Positions 9,652 to 23,244 of a stretch of 64,000 bases of DNA are shown piece by piece (within the stretch, counting starts at the first letter, position 1; every line of letters starts with the position of its first letter). The DNA lies in NCBI RefSeq assembly GCF_001984825.2, contig NZ_CP043318.1, positions 1,240,001-1,304,000 of the forward strand, given 5' to 3'. Below the pieces are notes generated by a model. The model did not search any database. It saw only the letters and a program-made list of their open reading frames with translations, and was not told where the DNA came from. The position numbers and the translations under genes were made by a program. Source of the DNA: Enterobacter chengduensis (GTDB taxonomy: Bacteria; Pseudomonadota; Gammaproteobacteria; Enterobacterales; Enterobacteriaceae).

Positions 9652-11019
9652 TCACGCTTTTATCGCCTGCTCGACCTCGAAGCGGTTGGTCACCTTGCTG
9701 TCTATTTTGACGTAAGCGCTGCGCTCTTCCGGGACAATCAACACCTCGGTCACGCCCTCTTTGACTTCCAGACGCTGTTTCAGCGCGTCGCTGATTTCCA
9801 CATCCTCCGGAATTTCTACCCGCAGGCTGCTCACGTAGCGCGGCTCTTTCATGGTGCTGGCAACCAGCAGCCAGACCGTTGCCAGCAGCGCACCGGCGAG
9901 AAACACGGTTTGAGAGTCAAACAGACCGTCGACCCAGCCGCCAAGCGAGCCGCCAATCGCCACGCCGAGAAACTGGCTGGTGGAGTAGATGCCCATCGCC
10001 GTGCCTTTGTAACCGGCGGGGGACTCTTTGCTGATCAGCGACGGAAGCAGGGCCTCCATCAGGTTAAAGGCCAGGAAGAACAGCTGCACGCCGGCAATCA
10101 GCTCCCAGAAGTGCGGGCCGGCACCCCAGAGCACAATTTCGGCAATCAGCAGGATCGCCACGCATCCCACGAAGACGCGCTTCATTTTGCGCTTCACTTC
10201 GGCGTAAATGATGAACGGCACGACGGAGACAAACGAAATCAGCATCGTGACCAGATAAATTTTCCAGTGCTCAGACGCCGGGAAGCCCGCAGCGGCAAGC
10301 TGGCCGGGCAGGGCGACAAAGGTCGACATCAGCAGGATGTGCAGACACATAATGCCAAAATTGAGCTTGAGCAGGCGCGGCTCGACAATCACTTTGCTGA
10401 AGCAGCCTTTTACCATCCCCGACTCACGGTTGAGGACGTGGTTTTTGCTGTCCGGAACCACCCACAGGGTTAAGGCGATACCGATGGTGGCCAGCACGGC
10501 AATCATCCAGAACAGCGCGTGCAGGCCCAATGTGTGCGTAATAATGGGGCCAAGCACCATCGCAATCGCAAACGTCACGCCAAAGCTGACGCCGATAAAC
10601 GCCATCGCTTTGGTGCGGTTTTGCTCGCGGGTGAGATCTGACAGCAGCGCCATAACGGCGGCGGCAATTGCGCCGGAACCCTGCAGGGCGCGGCCGAGAA
10701 TAATGCCCCAGATGGAGTGGGAGAGGGCGGCAATCACGCTTCCGAGCACAAAGACCAGCAGCCCGCCGACGATCAGCGGCTTGCGGCCCACCCGGTCAGA
10801 GAGCAGGCCAAATGGGATCTGGAACACCGCCTGCGCCAGACCGTAAATGCCGATCGCGAGTCCAATCAGCGCCTCGCTGGCCCCCTGCAGCGCCATACCG
10901 TACGTGGTCAGAACAGGCAGGACCATAAACATGCCAAGCATCCGTAGCGAGAAGACAGTCCCTAAGCCCCAGGTCGCGCGAAGCTCGCCTGGCGTCATTT
11001 TATAATCGTTCATTACCAC
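9652..11019 (-). CDS. yajR: MFS transporter YajR with C-terminal YAM domain
   Basis: 455 residues. Twelve hydrophobic segments make up the major facilitator core; motif A appears as GLLSDRVGRKPLIVGG after the second helix. The last 65 or so residues (SLRVEIPEDVEISDALKQRL and on to VEQAIKA) form the soluble ferredoxin-like YAM domain that sets YajR apart from other drug/H+ antiporters. The substrate is not known. The gene is monocistronic, downstream of but separate from cyoE (143-bp gap). Confidence 0.93.
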   Translation of the reverse strand: MVMNDYKMTPGELRATWGLGTVFSLRMLGMFMVLPVLTTYGMALQGASEALIGLAIGIYGLAQAVFQIPFGLLSDRVGRKPLIVGGLLVFVLGSVIAALSHSIWGIILGRALQGSGAIAAAVMALLSDLTREQNRTKAMAFIGVSFGVTFAIAMVLGPIITHTLGLHALFWMIAVLATIGIALTLWVVPDSKNHVLNRESGMVKGCFSKVIVEPRLLKLNFGIMCLHILLMSTFVALPGQLAAAGFPASEHWKIYLVTMLISFVSVVPFIIYAEVKRKMKRVFVGCVAILLIAEIVLWGAGPHFWELIAGVQLFFLAFNLMEALLPSLISKESPAGYKGTAMGIYSTSQFLGVAIGGSLGGWVDGLFDSQTVFLAGALLATVWLLVASTMKEPRYVSSLRVEIPEDVEISDALKQRLEVKEGVTEVLIVPEERSAYVKIDSKVTNRFEVEQAIKA

Positions 11020-11120
11020 CTCAGTTCAAAAGCAGGCCATAGTGTAGTGCGGGGAAGGGGCGGGGTAAATAAAGGGTTATTTAACAAATATTACATGTGT
11101 TATTAATAAATTTCGTGAAT

Positions 11121-11150
11121 AAAAAAGGGTGCCGAAGCACCCCTTTATTC
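11121..11150 (-). terminator. terminator of the cyo operon
   Basis: AAAGGGTGC CGAA GCACCCCTTT with a run of A on the plus strand (T on the transcript), located 13 nt after the cyoE stop. Confidence 0.85.
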
Positions 11151-11162
11151 ACCTGTTGTGGC

Positions 11163-12050
11163 TTACCAGACGTAAGTCAGCAGGTTGTGCGAATCCGGCA
11201 CCATGAAGTCTACGGACATCATCACGGACAGCGAGGTGATGGCAACAATCGAGAACACAAACAGCTTGCGTGCCCAGACTTTGTCATCTTCCACTTTGTA
11301 ACCGCGCAGCGCCATACCGAGCCACCAGACGCTCACCGCAGCCGCTACCGCCAGATATTTATACCCGGCGTAACCACCCAGAGAGAGCATCAGCGTTGCC
11401 ACGGCAAAGGCGATGATGTAGAGCGTAATGTGGTTCTTGGCAACGGAGATGCCCTTCACGACCGGCAGAACCGGGATGTTCGCTGCCTGATAATCCTTAA
11501 AGCGGAAAATCGCGATGGCATAGGAGTGCGGCATCTGCCACAGGCTAAAGATAGCCAGCAGGATCAGCGCACCGCTGTCGAACTCGTTCGTGACCGCGCA
11601 GTAGCCAATCACCGGCGGCGCAGCGCCGGAGAGAGAACCAATCAGCGTGCCGTAGACGGAGTGGCGTTTCATATACAGGCTGTAGACGCCCACATACACC
11701 ACGAACCCCATCACCCCCAGCCAGCAGGCCAGCGGGTTAGCACCAAACCACAGCAGCATAAAGCCAGCAATACCCAGCAAGGTGGCGTACACCAGCGAGA
11801 CGGAAGGGGCGATCAGGCCTTTCACCAGCACCCGATTTTTGGTCCTTTCCATCTTCTTGTCGATATCCATGTCGATGTAGTTGTTAAATACACAACCGGA
11901 CGCAACAACCAGTGACACACCGACCAGCGTGTAAATAAAGAGGGTGTAATCGATGCTGCCTTTGGAGGCCAGCAGGAACCCTCCGATCACGGAGATCAGG
12001 TTGCCAAAGATGATGCCTGGTTTCGTTACTTGCAGGTATTGCTTAAACAT
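11163..12050 (-). CDS. cyoE: protoheme IX farnesyltransferase (heme O synthase)
   Basis: 295 residues, multi-pass UbiA-family prenyltransferase of the inner membrane. It attaches farnesyl to heme B to give heme O for the CyoB active site. The family's aspartate motif is visible as [18 protein letters not shown], with a second polar loop in [18 protein letters not shown]. The frame is open upstream to 12095, but ATG at 12050 gives the conserved [12 protein letters not shown]; it lies 11 nt after the cyoD stop. It is last in cyoABCDE, so cofactor and enzyme are made together. Confidence 0.96.
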   Translation of the reverse strand: MFKQYLQVTKPGIIFGNLISVIGGFLLASKGSIDYTLFIYTLVGVSLVVASGCVFNNYIDMDIDKKMERTKNRVLVKGLIAPSVSLVYATLLGIAGFMLLWFGANPLACWLGVMGFVVYVGVYSLYMKRHSVYGTLIGSLSGAAPPVIGYCAVTNEFDSGALILLAIFSLWQMPHSYAIAIFRFKDYQAANIPVLPVVKGISVAKNHITLYIIAFAVATLMLSLGGYAGYKYLAVAAAVSVWWLGMALRGYKVEDDKVWARKLFVFSIVAITSLSVMMSVDFMVPDSHNLLTYVW

Positions 12051-12061
12051 ACTCGCCGCTC

Positions 12062-12387
12062 TTAGTGAACCATCATGTTGTAGTTGAGGTTCCACATAAT
12101 CCAGATGGAACCGACTACCAGGATAGCGATGATAATCACGGTAAAGATAAAGGCGGTCATATTCCAGCCTTCATCGGACTTGGTGTTCATGTGCAGGAAG
12201 CAAACCAGATGCACCAGAATCTGAATCACCGCGGTCACCAGGATTGCACCCAGGATAACCGGCTTAGACGCAGAACCGCTCATCACCATCCAGAACGGGA
12301 TCACCGTCAGGATGATCGACAGGATGAAGCCTGTCATGTAGGTTTTTACGCTGCCGTGGGAAGCGCCATGATCGTTAGAATGACTCA

Positions 12388-12388
<1 letters not shown>
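12062..12388 (-). CDS. cyoD: cytochrome bo3 ubiquinol oxidase subunit IV
   Basis: 108 residues with three membrane helices after a short hydrophilic His/Ser N-terminus ([17 protein letters not shown]). A small assembly and stability subunit of the bo3 oxidase. The ATG (12388-12386) shares one base with the cyoC TAA, a TAATG overlap. The longer upstream frame lies inside cyoC and is not coding. Confidence 0.96.
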
Positions 12389-15947
<3,559 letters not shown>

Positions 15948-15996
15948 TTAACGACCTCAATTCCACGGAGTCTGGTGGCGTTTAAAGTGTGCGGGC

Positions 15997-16025
15997 ATTT
16001 TACGGGAAGGTTACATTACTGTAAA
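15997..16025 (-). promoter_or_regulatory. cyoABCDE promoter
   Basis: On the minus strand, -35 TTTACA (16025-16020), 17-bp spacer and -10 TAAAAT (16002-15997), about 50 nt before the cyoA ATG. The block from here to the start codon matches the E. coli cyo promoter as I recall it, where ArcA and Fnr repress under oxygen limitation. Confidence 0.75.
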
Positions 16026-16425
16026 CATCATTAGGCCTGTGTCAGGAAGGTGTTACCGGGTTCTGCCGCACATGTCACAAGTGTTGCAAATTATGTCGGT
16101 TTTTATGACTGAAGCCGCATGGCGTGGGCTTTATAACGAAAGGACCCCTAAGCATACCCTAAAAGGGGCAATTGGTATAACCATTGTTAAAAATAAACAA
16201 AAAATTAACAATTAATTATCAATAAAAAGACATCTAAAAAACGAAAAATCAAACTATCGAATGCTGAATCGTTTAATGAAAAATAGCGTTTTGGAACTGG
16301 AGCCAATAATTTCCAAATCCTATCCCGCACAAAACAACAAATATTTTTTTTAGCGGTTGTTGGCTATTTCGCCGTTATAATTTCGGTTAGTGATTACAAC
16401 GGGAAATAACCTTTCGCCTTTTTCT
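16026..16425. other. AT-rich non-coding stretch upstream of the cyo promoter
   Basis: About 400 bp without a gene between ampG (ends 16426) and the cyo promoter. 16160-16400 is strikingly AT-rich with many A-tracts (for example AAAAATAAACAAAAAATTAAC), a good substrate for H-NS, IHF or ArcA. I see no clear ampG terminator and no conserved small ORF. Confidence 0.6.
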
Positions 16426-17901
16426 TCAGGTCATCTGCGTTTTACGCAACGCCATGAAATCGAGCAGTCCCCCGGTCAGGATCCCGGCAATAGCCAGCAG
16501 GGCGCCTGCATCCAGCAGCAGGGCTTCAAACGGGAGTGCCAGTGACGTGCTGGCGTTAATAATCAGCACCACAAGCCAGAGTGCCAGCGCTACGCAGCCC
16601 GCCATTAACAGACGTAACGCAAAACGGTAGGCGCGGTGATATTCGGTACGCGGCATAAAGTGTTCTGTCCGCTGGGTATATTCCAGCGTCCGGCGGCAGA
16701 CCAGCAGCAATAAAATTCCCGGCACGGCAGCCACGACCGAGAAGAGGTAAAAGGTTGGCCAACCGTGGGCTTCCACGAACCAGCCGGCAATCGGGCCAAC
16801 GTACACGCGGCCAACGGCGGAGAGCGCCGAGAGCAGCGCGAACTGGGTGGCGGAAAACGACTTGTTGCACAGGGTCATCAGCAGGGCGACAAACGCCGCA
16901 GTGCCCATGCCGCCGCAGAGGTTTTCGAAGAACACCGCCGCGGCCATGCTGACCGTATGTTTGTCGGTAATCGACAGCAGCCAGTAGCCCGCGTTAGAGG
17001 CGCCCTGAAGGATGCCGAAAATCAGCAGCGCGCGAAACAGCGTCAGGCGCTGCATCAGCACCCCGCCATACAGTGCCCCAACGATGGTTGCAAACAGCCC
17101 CAGCGTTTTGTTCACCACGCCCACTTCTCCGGCGTCAAAACCGACACCCCGGATCAGGAAGGTGGTGGTCAGGCTCATGGCAAAGGCATCGCCCAGCTTA
17201 TAAAGGACAATGAGCAACAGGATAAGCCAGGCGTTGTTGCGGCCAAAGAAGTCGCGCAGCGGTTCGGCAACGGCCTGCTCCAGCGAGCGGGGTACCGGGA
17301 TAACGTCGCTCGGCTCGGGCGCGAAGAGCGTTGCGATAATGCAGGGGATCAGCAGGGCGGCCATCAGCCAGTACATGCCCTGCCAGCCTAAGTAACGGTC
17401 TGCCAGCCACAGCGCCAGCCCGCCGGAAACCAGCATCCCAAGGCGATAGCCCAGCACGCTAATGGCGGCACCGGCACCGCGCTCTTCCGCAGGTAATACG
17501 TCCGTCTTCCAGGCGTCGAACACGATATCCTGAGAGGCGGAACAGAAGGCAATGACTACCGCAAGCGCGGCCATCCAGCGAAGCTGCGTGCTGGGTTCAA
17601 GAAAACCCATTCCCGCAATGGCCAGCAGCAGCAGGATCTGCGTCATCACCAGCCAGCCGCGTCGACGCCCGAGGAAAGGCGGCGTGTAGCGATCCATCAC
17701 CGGAGACCACAGGAACTTAAAGACATAGGCCTGGCCCACAAGCGAGAAGAAGCCGATGGTTTTAAGATCGATATTCTCAACCGTCATCCACGCCTGAAGC
17801 GTACCGGAGGTGAGCGCGAGGGGTAAACCCGAGGCAAAGCCGAGGATCAGCAGAATCGCTGATTTCGGTTGCTGGAAAATGCGTAAGTAATGGCTGGACA
17901 T
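16426..17901 (-). CDS. ampG: muropeptide permease AmpG
   Basis: 491 residues, the E. coli length; MFS-type inner-membrane permease with about 14 hydrophobic segments. It imports GlcNAc-1,6-anhydroMurNAc peptides during cell-wall recycling. In Enterobacter-type bacteria that carry inducible ampC, this import feeds the AmpR signal; no ampC or ampR is in this window. The region around SPVMDRYTPPFLGRRRGW is the conserved loop 2-3 motif. It lies 45 nt downstream of yajG, with a hairpin in the gap. Confidence 0.96.
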   Translation of the reverse strand: MSSHYLRIFQQPKSAILLILGFASGLPLALTSGTLQAWMTVENIDLKTIGFFSLVGQAYVFKFLWSPVMDRYTPPFLGRRRGWLVMTQILLLLAIAGMGFLEPSTQLRWMAALAVVIAFCSASQDIVFDAWKTDVLPAEERGAGAAISVLGYRLGMLVSGGLALWLADRYLGWQGMYWLMAALLIPCIIATLFAPEPSDVIPVPRSLEQAVAEPLRDFFGRNNAWLILLLIVLYKLGDAFAMSLTTTFLIRGVGFDAGEVGVVNKTLGLFATIVGALYGGVLMQRLTLFRALLIFGILQGASNAGYWLLSITDKHTVSMAAAVFFENLCGGMGTAAFVALLMTLCNKSFSATQFALLSALSAVGRVYVGPIAGWFVEAHGWPTFYLFSVVAAVPGILLLLVCRRTLEYTQRTEHFMPRTEYHRAYRFALRLLMAGCVALALWLVVLIINASTSLALPFEALLLDAGALLAIAGILTGGLLDFMALRKTQMT

Positions 17902-17902
17902 G

Positions 17903-17939
17903 TTTTATAAAACTGACCCGGCGATGTACCGGGTCAGCT
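17903..17939 (-). terminator. hairpin with short U-tract between yajG and ampG
   Basis: On the minus strand, TGACCCGG and CCGGGTCA arms (17939-17912) are followed by TTTTATAA. It resembles a weak intrinsic terminator or attenuator inside the yajG-ampG unit; how much transcription passes it cannot be judged from the sequence. Confidence 0.55.
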
Positions 17940-17946
17940 GGCAGGA

Positions 17947-18525
17947 TTAGCGCGCGTTCTGCTTGATGAAGTCGTGAATGCTGGTGTCCTGCGCCATATC
18001 GGAAATGGTATCCGTCAGCACGCTGTTAACCGCATCAGCAATATTTTTATTCGAGGCCTGGAACGCGCCTTCGACAGAGTAGCTCGCACGATAGTTCTTG
18101 GTCATCTTGTTGCCGTTCTTCGCGGTGGCGATGATGGCGATATCCGCTTTAGTGGCGATGTTGTAGCGCACGTTACCCTGAGACACGTCAGCGTACAGGT
18201 TGTTCACGATGATCTGCAGATCCACCGCGCCGCTTGGGCCAACCATATAGCCACGGGAGGTCATCTGTTTCTCCAGCACTTCCTGCAGCAGGAAGCGCAG
18301 GTCGCGGGAAGCGGTCAGGGTCACCTGCTGGTTATCGCGGGTCACTTTTGCCAGGGCCTGATCCTGACGCTGATCGGCACCGTTAATGCTCACGGTAACG
18401 CCCATCAGGCTTGGATCCTGCTGAGGCAACGTGATTTTTGGTGAGACATCAATGGTGGTCGGCGGGGTAGCGCAGCCTGCCAGCATAAAAAGGGCTACCA
18501 ACGGAAAGAAGAGTTTTTTTAACAT
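17947..18525 (-). CDS. yajG: YajG family lipoprotein
   Basis: 192 residues beginning MLKKLFFPLVALFMLAGC, a lipoprotein signal with C18 as lipidation site. The rest (DPSLMGVTVSINGADQR, then NVRYNIATKADIAI) matches the conserved uncharacterised lipoprotein YajG. The upstream open frame to 18579 is rejected because the signal peptide must start at 18525. It is co-directional with ampG, which suggests an envelope role, but no function is established. Confidence 0.92.
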   Translation of the reverse strand: MLKKLFFPLVALFMLAGCATPPTTIDVSPKITLPQQDPSLMGVTVSINGADQRQDQALAKVTRDNQQVTLTASRDLRFLLQEVLEKQMTSRGYMVGPSGAVDLQIIVNNLYADVSQGNVRYNIATKADIAIIATAKNGNKMTKNYRASYSVEGAFQASNKNIADAVNSVLTDTISDMAQDTSIHDFIKQNAR

Positions 18526-18775
18526 TTTCGGGTTCTCAACGAATCGTAAGCATATAAAGAGAAAAATTGTCGCCATCATAACATCGCCAACGGCGAGGGG
18601 AAGTGGTCAACGCATGTAAATTCATCGCCTTGTCCGAAAACTGACCAGTTCCCCGTTTTTCCCAATCCGTGTGTGACAAAACGTATGAGTCACAGAGTGA
18701 ACTTCATTCGTTTGAATGAGAAAATCAGACGAAAGCTAAATATTTGTTGTCAAGATGTAATGGAAACGGTAAAAG

Positions 18776-18784
18776 CGGCTAATA
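18776..18784 (+). promoter_or_regulatory. gearbox-like -10 of bolA
   Basis: CGGCTAATA, close to the CGGCAAGTA -10 of the E. coli bolA P1 'gearbox' promoter that is raised at slow growth through RpoS. It lies 46 nt upstream of the bolA start. No good -35 is apparent, as usual for this class. Confidence 0.5.
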
Positions 18785-18830
18785 TTTAAAGGGATGGGTG
18801 ACATCCTGGCGTTGTCGGAGGAGTAATTTC

Positions 18831-19148
18831 ATGATGATACGTGAGCAGATAGAAGATAAATTAAGGGCAGCGTTCAACCCTGTGTTCCTCGAAGTCGTCG
18901 ACGAAAGCTATCGTCATAACGTGCCGGCAGGTTCTGAAAGCCACTTTAAAGTGGTTCTGGTTAGCGATCGCTTCACGGGAGAACGTTTCCTGAATCGACA
19001 TCGCTTGATCTACAGCACCTTGACGGAAGAACTCTCCACGACCGTGCATGCGCTGGCACTGCATACCTACACCATTAAGGAATGGGAAGGTTTGCAGGAT
19101 ACGGTTTTCGCATCCCCGCCCTGTCGCGGTGCAGGCACTATCGCCTGA
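18831..19148 (+). CDS. bolA: BolA transcriptional regulator / monothiol glutaredoxin partner
   Basis: 105 residues, [15 protein letters not shown] to GAGTIA, class II KH-like fold with the conserved [14 protein letters not shown] and [13 protein letters not shown]. BolA alters cell shape in stationary phase, binds DNA of morphogenes such as dacA, and forms Fe-S-bridged complexes with Grx4. The frame is open from 18798, but ATG 18831 follows GGAGGAG at the right distance. Confidence 0.95.
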   Translation: MMIREQIEDKLRAAFNPVFLEVVDESYRHNVPAGSESHFKVVLVSDRFTGERFLNRHRLIYSTLTEELSTTVHALALHTYTIKEWEGLQDTVFASPPCRGAGTIA

Positions 19149-19204
19149 TAAATCGGATTTGCAACGGCTGGAGCTTTTCCAGTATGTTGCTTACAGATTT
19201 CCTC

Positions 19205-19230
19205 AAAACGGCCTCCGGGCCGTTTTGTTT
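19205..19230 (+). terminator. bolA terminator
   Basis: AAAACGGCC TCCG GGCCGTTTT then GTTTTG, 57 nt after the bolA stop. A second, AT-rich inverted repeat (TTTTAAGGCT / AGCCTTAAA, about 19258-19282) follows and may be part of the tig upstream region. Confidence 0.75.
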
Positions 19231-19342
19231 TGTCTGAGTTTTGAGCGGATGGTGCGATTTTAAGGCTAAAAATAGCCTTAAAGTGTGAAAAAAGCCGCAG
19301 CAACATGCCCCAACCGTTCTCGACTCACCTAAGTGATGCCGC

Positions 19343-19348
19343 TATAAT
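19343..19348 (+). promoter_or_regulatory. tig promoter -10
   Basis: A perfect TATAAT (19343-19348), with a weak TCGACT 17 bp upstream as the possible -35. It lies 131 nt before the tig ATG. The 330-bp bolA-tig gap otherwise holds only the bolA terminator and the tig leader. Confidence 0.6.
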
Positions 19349-19469
19349 GCCGCGTCTTATTGAATGTCTTCGGGATGATTCTGGCGACAGGGAATGTGAA
19401 TCTGCACTAAGAGAGCATCCCGGTATAACAGACAGATTCAGAGTTGACCGAGCACTGTGATTTTTTTGA

Positions 19470-20777
<1,308 letters not shown>

Positions 20778-20807
20778 TTTCGCCCCAACGGTTTAAAGTT
20801 TGAACAG

Positions 20808-20841
20808 AAAACCCGTTGCCTTGCGGCAGCGGGTTTTTTTT
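20808..20841 (+). terminator. tig terminator
   Basis: AAACCCGTTGCC TTGC GGCAGCGGGTTT followed by eight or more T, 31 nt after the tig stop. It separates tig from clpP. Confidence 0.88.
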
Positions 20842-21037
20842 ATCGCAGCTTGAGCCCAGGAAGAGTGCTAAAACGCCCTTTCGGTGTTAGCGTAACAACA
20901 AAAGGTTGTTATGCTTGAAATAGGGCACTGCGAACCCCATAAGTACGTAATCATGATGAATGAGACTGGCTGATAATTCGTCCGTAAGGTTACAATCAGT
21001 ACAGCAGGTGTTTTCAATTTTGATCCAGGAGACGGAA

Positions 21038-21661
21038 ATGTCATACAGTGGCGAACGAGATAACTTTGCACCCCATATGGCTCTGGTGCCAATGGTTATT
21101 GAACAGACCTCACGTGGTGAGCGTTCTTTTGATATCTATTCCCGTCTGCTCAAGGAACGCGTTATCTTTCTGACCGGCCAGGTAGAAGACCACATGGCTA
21201 ACCTGATCGTGGCGCAGATGCTGTTTCTGGAAGCGGAAAACCCGGAAAAAGACATTTACCTGTACATTAACTCCCCGGGTGGCGTGATTACAGCAGGGAT
21301 GTCCATTTATGACACCATGCAATTCATCAAACCGGATGTCAGCACGATCTGTATGGGTCAGGCCGCATCTATGGGTGCCTTCCTGTTAACCGCAGGGGCG
21401 AAGGGCAAGCGTTTCTGCTTGCCAAATTCCCGCGTGATGATTCACCAGCCGCTGGGCGGTTACCAGGGGCAGGCGACGGATATTGAAATCCACGCCCGCG
21501 AAATTCTGAAAGTAAAAGCGCGCATGAATGAACTTATGGCGCAGCATACGGGTCAACCCCTCGAGCAGATCGAGCGCGATACCGAGCGCGATCGCTTCCT
21601 CTCTGCTTCAGAGGCAGTTGAGTACGGCTTAGTCGACTCCGTGTTGACCCATCGTAATTGA
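21038..21661 (+). CDS. clpP: ATP-dependent Clp protease proteolytic subunit
   Basis: 207 residues, [18 protein letters not shown], including the short propeptide. The serine nucleophile is S111 ([10 protein letters not shown]), then the active-site His in [10 protein letters not shown] and Asp near the C-terminus. It forms the tetradecameric barrel used by ClpX and ClpA. An ATG at 21038 behind CAGGAGACGG gives the E. coli start; longer in-frame extension to 20960 lacks support. clpX follows 126 nt later. Confidence 0.98.
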   Translation: MSYSGERDNFAPHMALVPMVIEQTSRGERSFDIYSRLLKERVIFLTGQVEDHMANLIVAQMLFLEAENPEKDIYLYINSPGGVITAGMSIYDTMQFIKPDVSTICMGQAASMGAFLLTAGAKGKRFCLPNSRVMIHQPLGGYQGQATDIEIHAREILKVKARMNELMAQHTGQPLEQIERDTERDRFLSASEAVEYGLVDSVLTHRN

Positions 21662-21787
21662 TGCCCGCGACGCGAGTGTGCCGCTATACTAAGGTAGGGC
21701 GGCACGTTGCTGAATGCAGCTTGCGTCTTAGAATGGCATTTGCGTCGTCATGTGCGGCACAAAGAACTTAAAAAGAGGTTTGGACTC

Positions 21788-23062
21788 ATGACAGATAAAC
21801 GCAAAGATGGTTCGGGCAAACTGCTGTACTGCTCTTTTTGCGGCAAAAGCCAGCATGAAGTGCGTAAACTGATTGCCGGGCCGTCCGTGTATATCTGCGA
21901 CGAATGCGTCGATTTATGTAACGACATCATTCGCGAAGAGATTAAAGAAGTCGCACCGCACCGTGAGCGCAGCGCGCTGCCAACGCCGCATGAAATTCGT
22001 CATCACCTTGACGACTACGTCATCGGTCAGGAGCAGGCCAAGAAAGTGCTGGCGGTAGCGGTCTATAACCACTACAAACGCCTGCGCAATGGCGATACCA
22101 GCAACGGCGTAGAACTGGGTAAAAGTAACATTCTGCTGATCGGCCCAACCGGTTCCGGTAAAACGCTGCTGGCTGAGACCCTGGCGCGTCTGCTTGATGT
22201 TCCGTTCACCATGGCAGATGCCACCACCCTGACCGAGGCCGGTTATGTGGGTGAGGACGTCGAAAACATCATCCAGAAACTGCTGCAGAAGTGCGATTAC
22301 GACGTACAAAAAGCCCAGCGCGGGATTGTATATATCGATGAGATCGACAAGATCTCCCGTAAATCCGACAACCCGTCCATCACCCGTGACGTGTCCGGTG
22401 AAGGCGTGCAGCAGGCGCTGCTGAAGCTGATCGAGGGTACGGTTGCTGCCGTTCCGCCGCAGGGTGGTCGTAAACATCCGCAGCAGGAGTTCCTGCAGGT
22501 TGATACCTCCAAAATCCTGTTTATCTGTGGCGGCGCGTTTGCCGGTCTGGATAAAGTCATCTCCCACCGTGTTGAAACCGGCTCCGGCATTGGTTTTGGC
22601 GCAACGGTGAAATCGACGGCCGAAAAACCGAACGAAGGCGAGCTGCTGTCTCAGGTTGAACCGGAAGATCTGATCAAATTCGGTCTGATCCCTGAGTTCA
22701 TCGGTCGTCTGCCGGTTGTGGCAACGCTGAACGAGCTGAGCGAAGACGCGCTGATCCAGATCCTGAAAGAGCCAAAAAATGCGCTGACCAAGCAGTATCA
22801 GGCGCTGTTCAATCTGGAAGGCGTTGACCTGGAATTCCGCGACGAAGCGCTGGATGCGATTGCCAAGAAAGCGATGGTCCGTAAAACCGGTGCCCGTGGT
22901 CTGCGTTCTATCGTTGAAGCGGCGCTGCTCGACACCATGTACGACCTGCCGTCTATGGAAGACGTGGATAAAGTGGTGATTGACGAGTCGGTCATCAGCG
23001 GTCAAACCAAGCCGCTGCTGATTTACGGCAAGCCGGAAGCACAGCAGGCATCTGGCGAATAA
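21788..23062 (+). CDS. clpX: ClpXP unfoldase subunit ClpX
   Basis: 424 residues. N-terminal zinc-binding domain with CSFC...CDEC, Walker A GPTGSGKT, Walker [10 protein letters not shown], sensor residues and the ClpP-docking IGF loop ([10 protein letters not shown]). Hexameric AAA+ unfoldase that feeds ssrA-tagged and specific substrates to ClpP. The start ATG 21788 follows AAAAAGAGG; the earlier in-frame start at 21707 would add a non-conserved 27-residue leader. Confidence 0.98.
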   Translation: MTDKRKDGSGKLLYCSFCGKSQHEVRKLIAGPSVYICDECVDLCNDIIREEIKEVAPHRERSALPTPHEIRHHLDDYVIGQEQAKKVLAVAVYNHYKRLRNGDTSNGVELGKSNILLIGPTGSGKTLLAETLARLLDVPFTMADATTLTEAGYVGEDVENIIQKLLQKCDYDVQKAQRGIVYIDEIDKISRKSDNPSITRDVSGEGVQQALLKLIEGTVAAVPPQGGRKHPQQEFLQVDTSKILFICGGAFAGLDKVISHRVETGSGIGFGATVKSTAEKPNEGELLSQVEPEDLIKFGLIPEFIGRLPVVATLNELSEDALIQILKEPKNALTKQYQALFNLEGVDLEFRDEALDAIAKKAMVRKTGARGLRSIVEAALLDTMYDLPSMEDVDKVVIDESVISGQTKPLLIYGKPEAQQASGE

Positions 23063-23090
23063 TTCACCAAATCATACAAGCAGTTAATCA

Positions 23091-23124
23091 AAAAGGGGGG
23101 ATTTTATCTCCCCTTTACTTTTTC
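23091..23124 (+). terminator. clpX terminator
   Basis: AAAAGGGGGGA / TCTCCCCTTTA hairpin followed by CTTTTTCC, 29 nt after the clpX stop and just before the lon promoter. Confidence 0.78.
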
Positions 23125-23136
23125 CGTATTCATAGC

Positions 23137-23165
23137 GTTGAATGTGTGGGAAACATCCCCATATA
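23137..23165 (+). promoter_or_regulatory. heat-shock (sigma32) promoter of lon
   Basis: GTTGAATGTG as -35 and CCCCATATA as -10 (23157-23165), the same elements as the known E. coli lon heat-shock promoter, about 80 nt before the lon start. Confidence 0.8.
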
Positions 23166-23244
23166 CTGGATACATGTTAATGGTTATGTGAAGCACAGTG
23201 ACATGACCAGCTTACCTGGCGGACACTAACTAAGAGAGAGCTCT

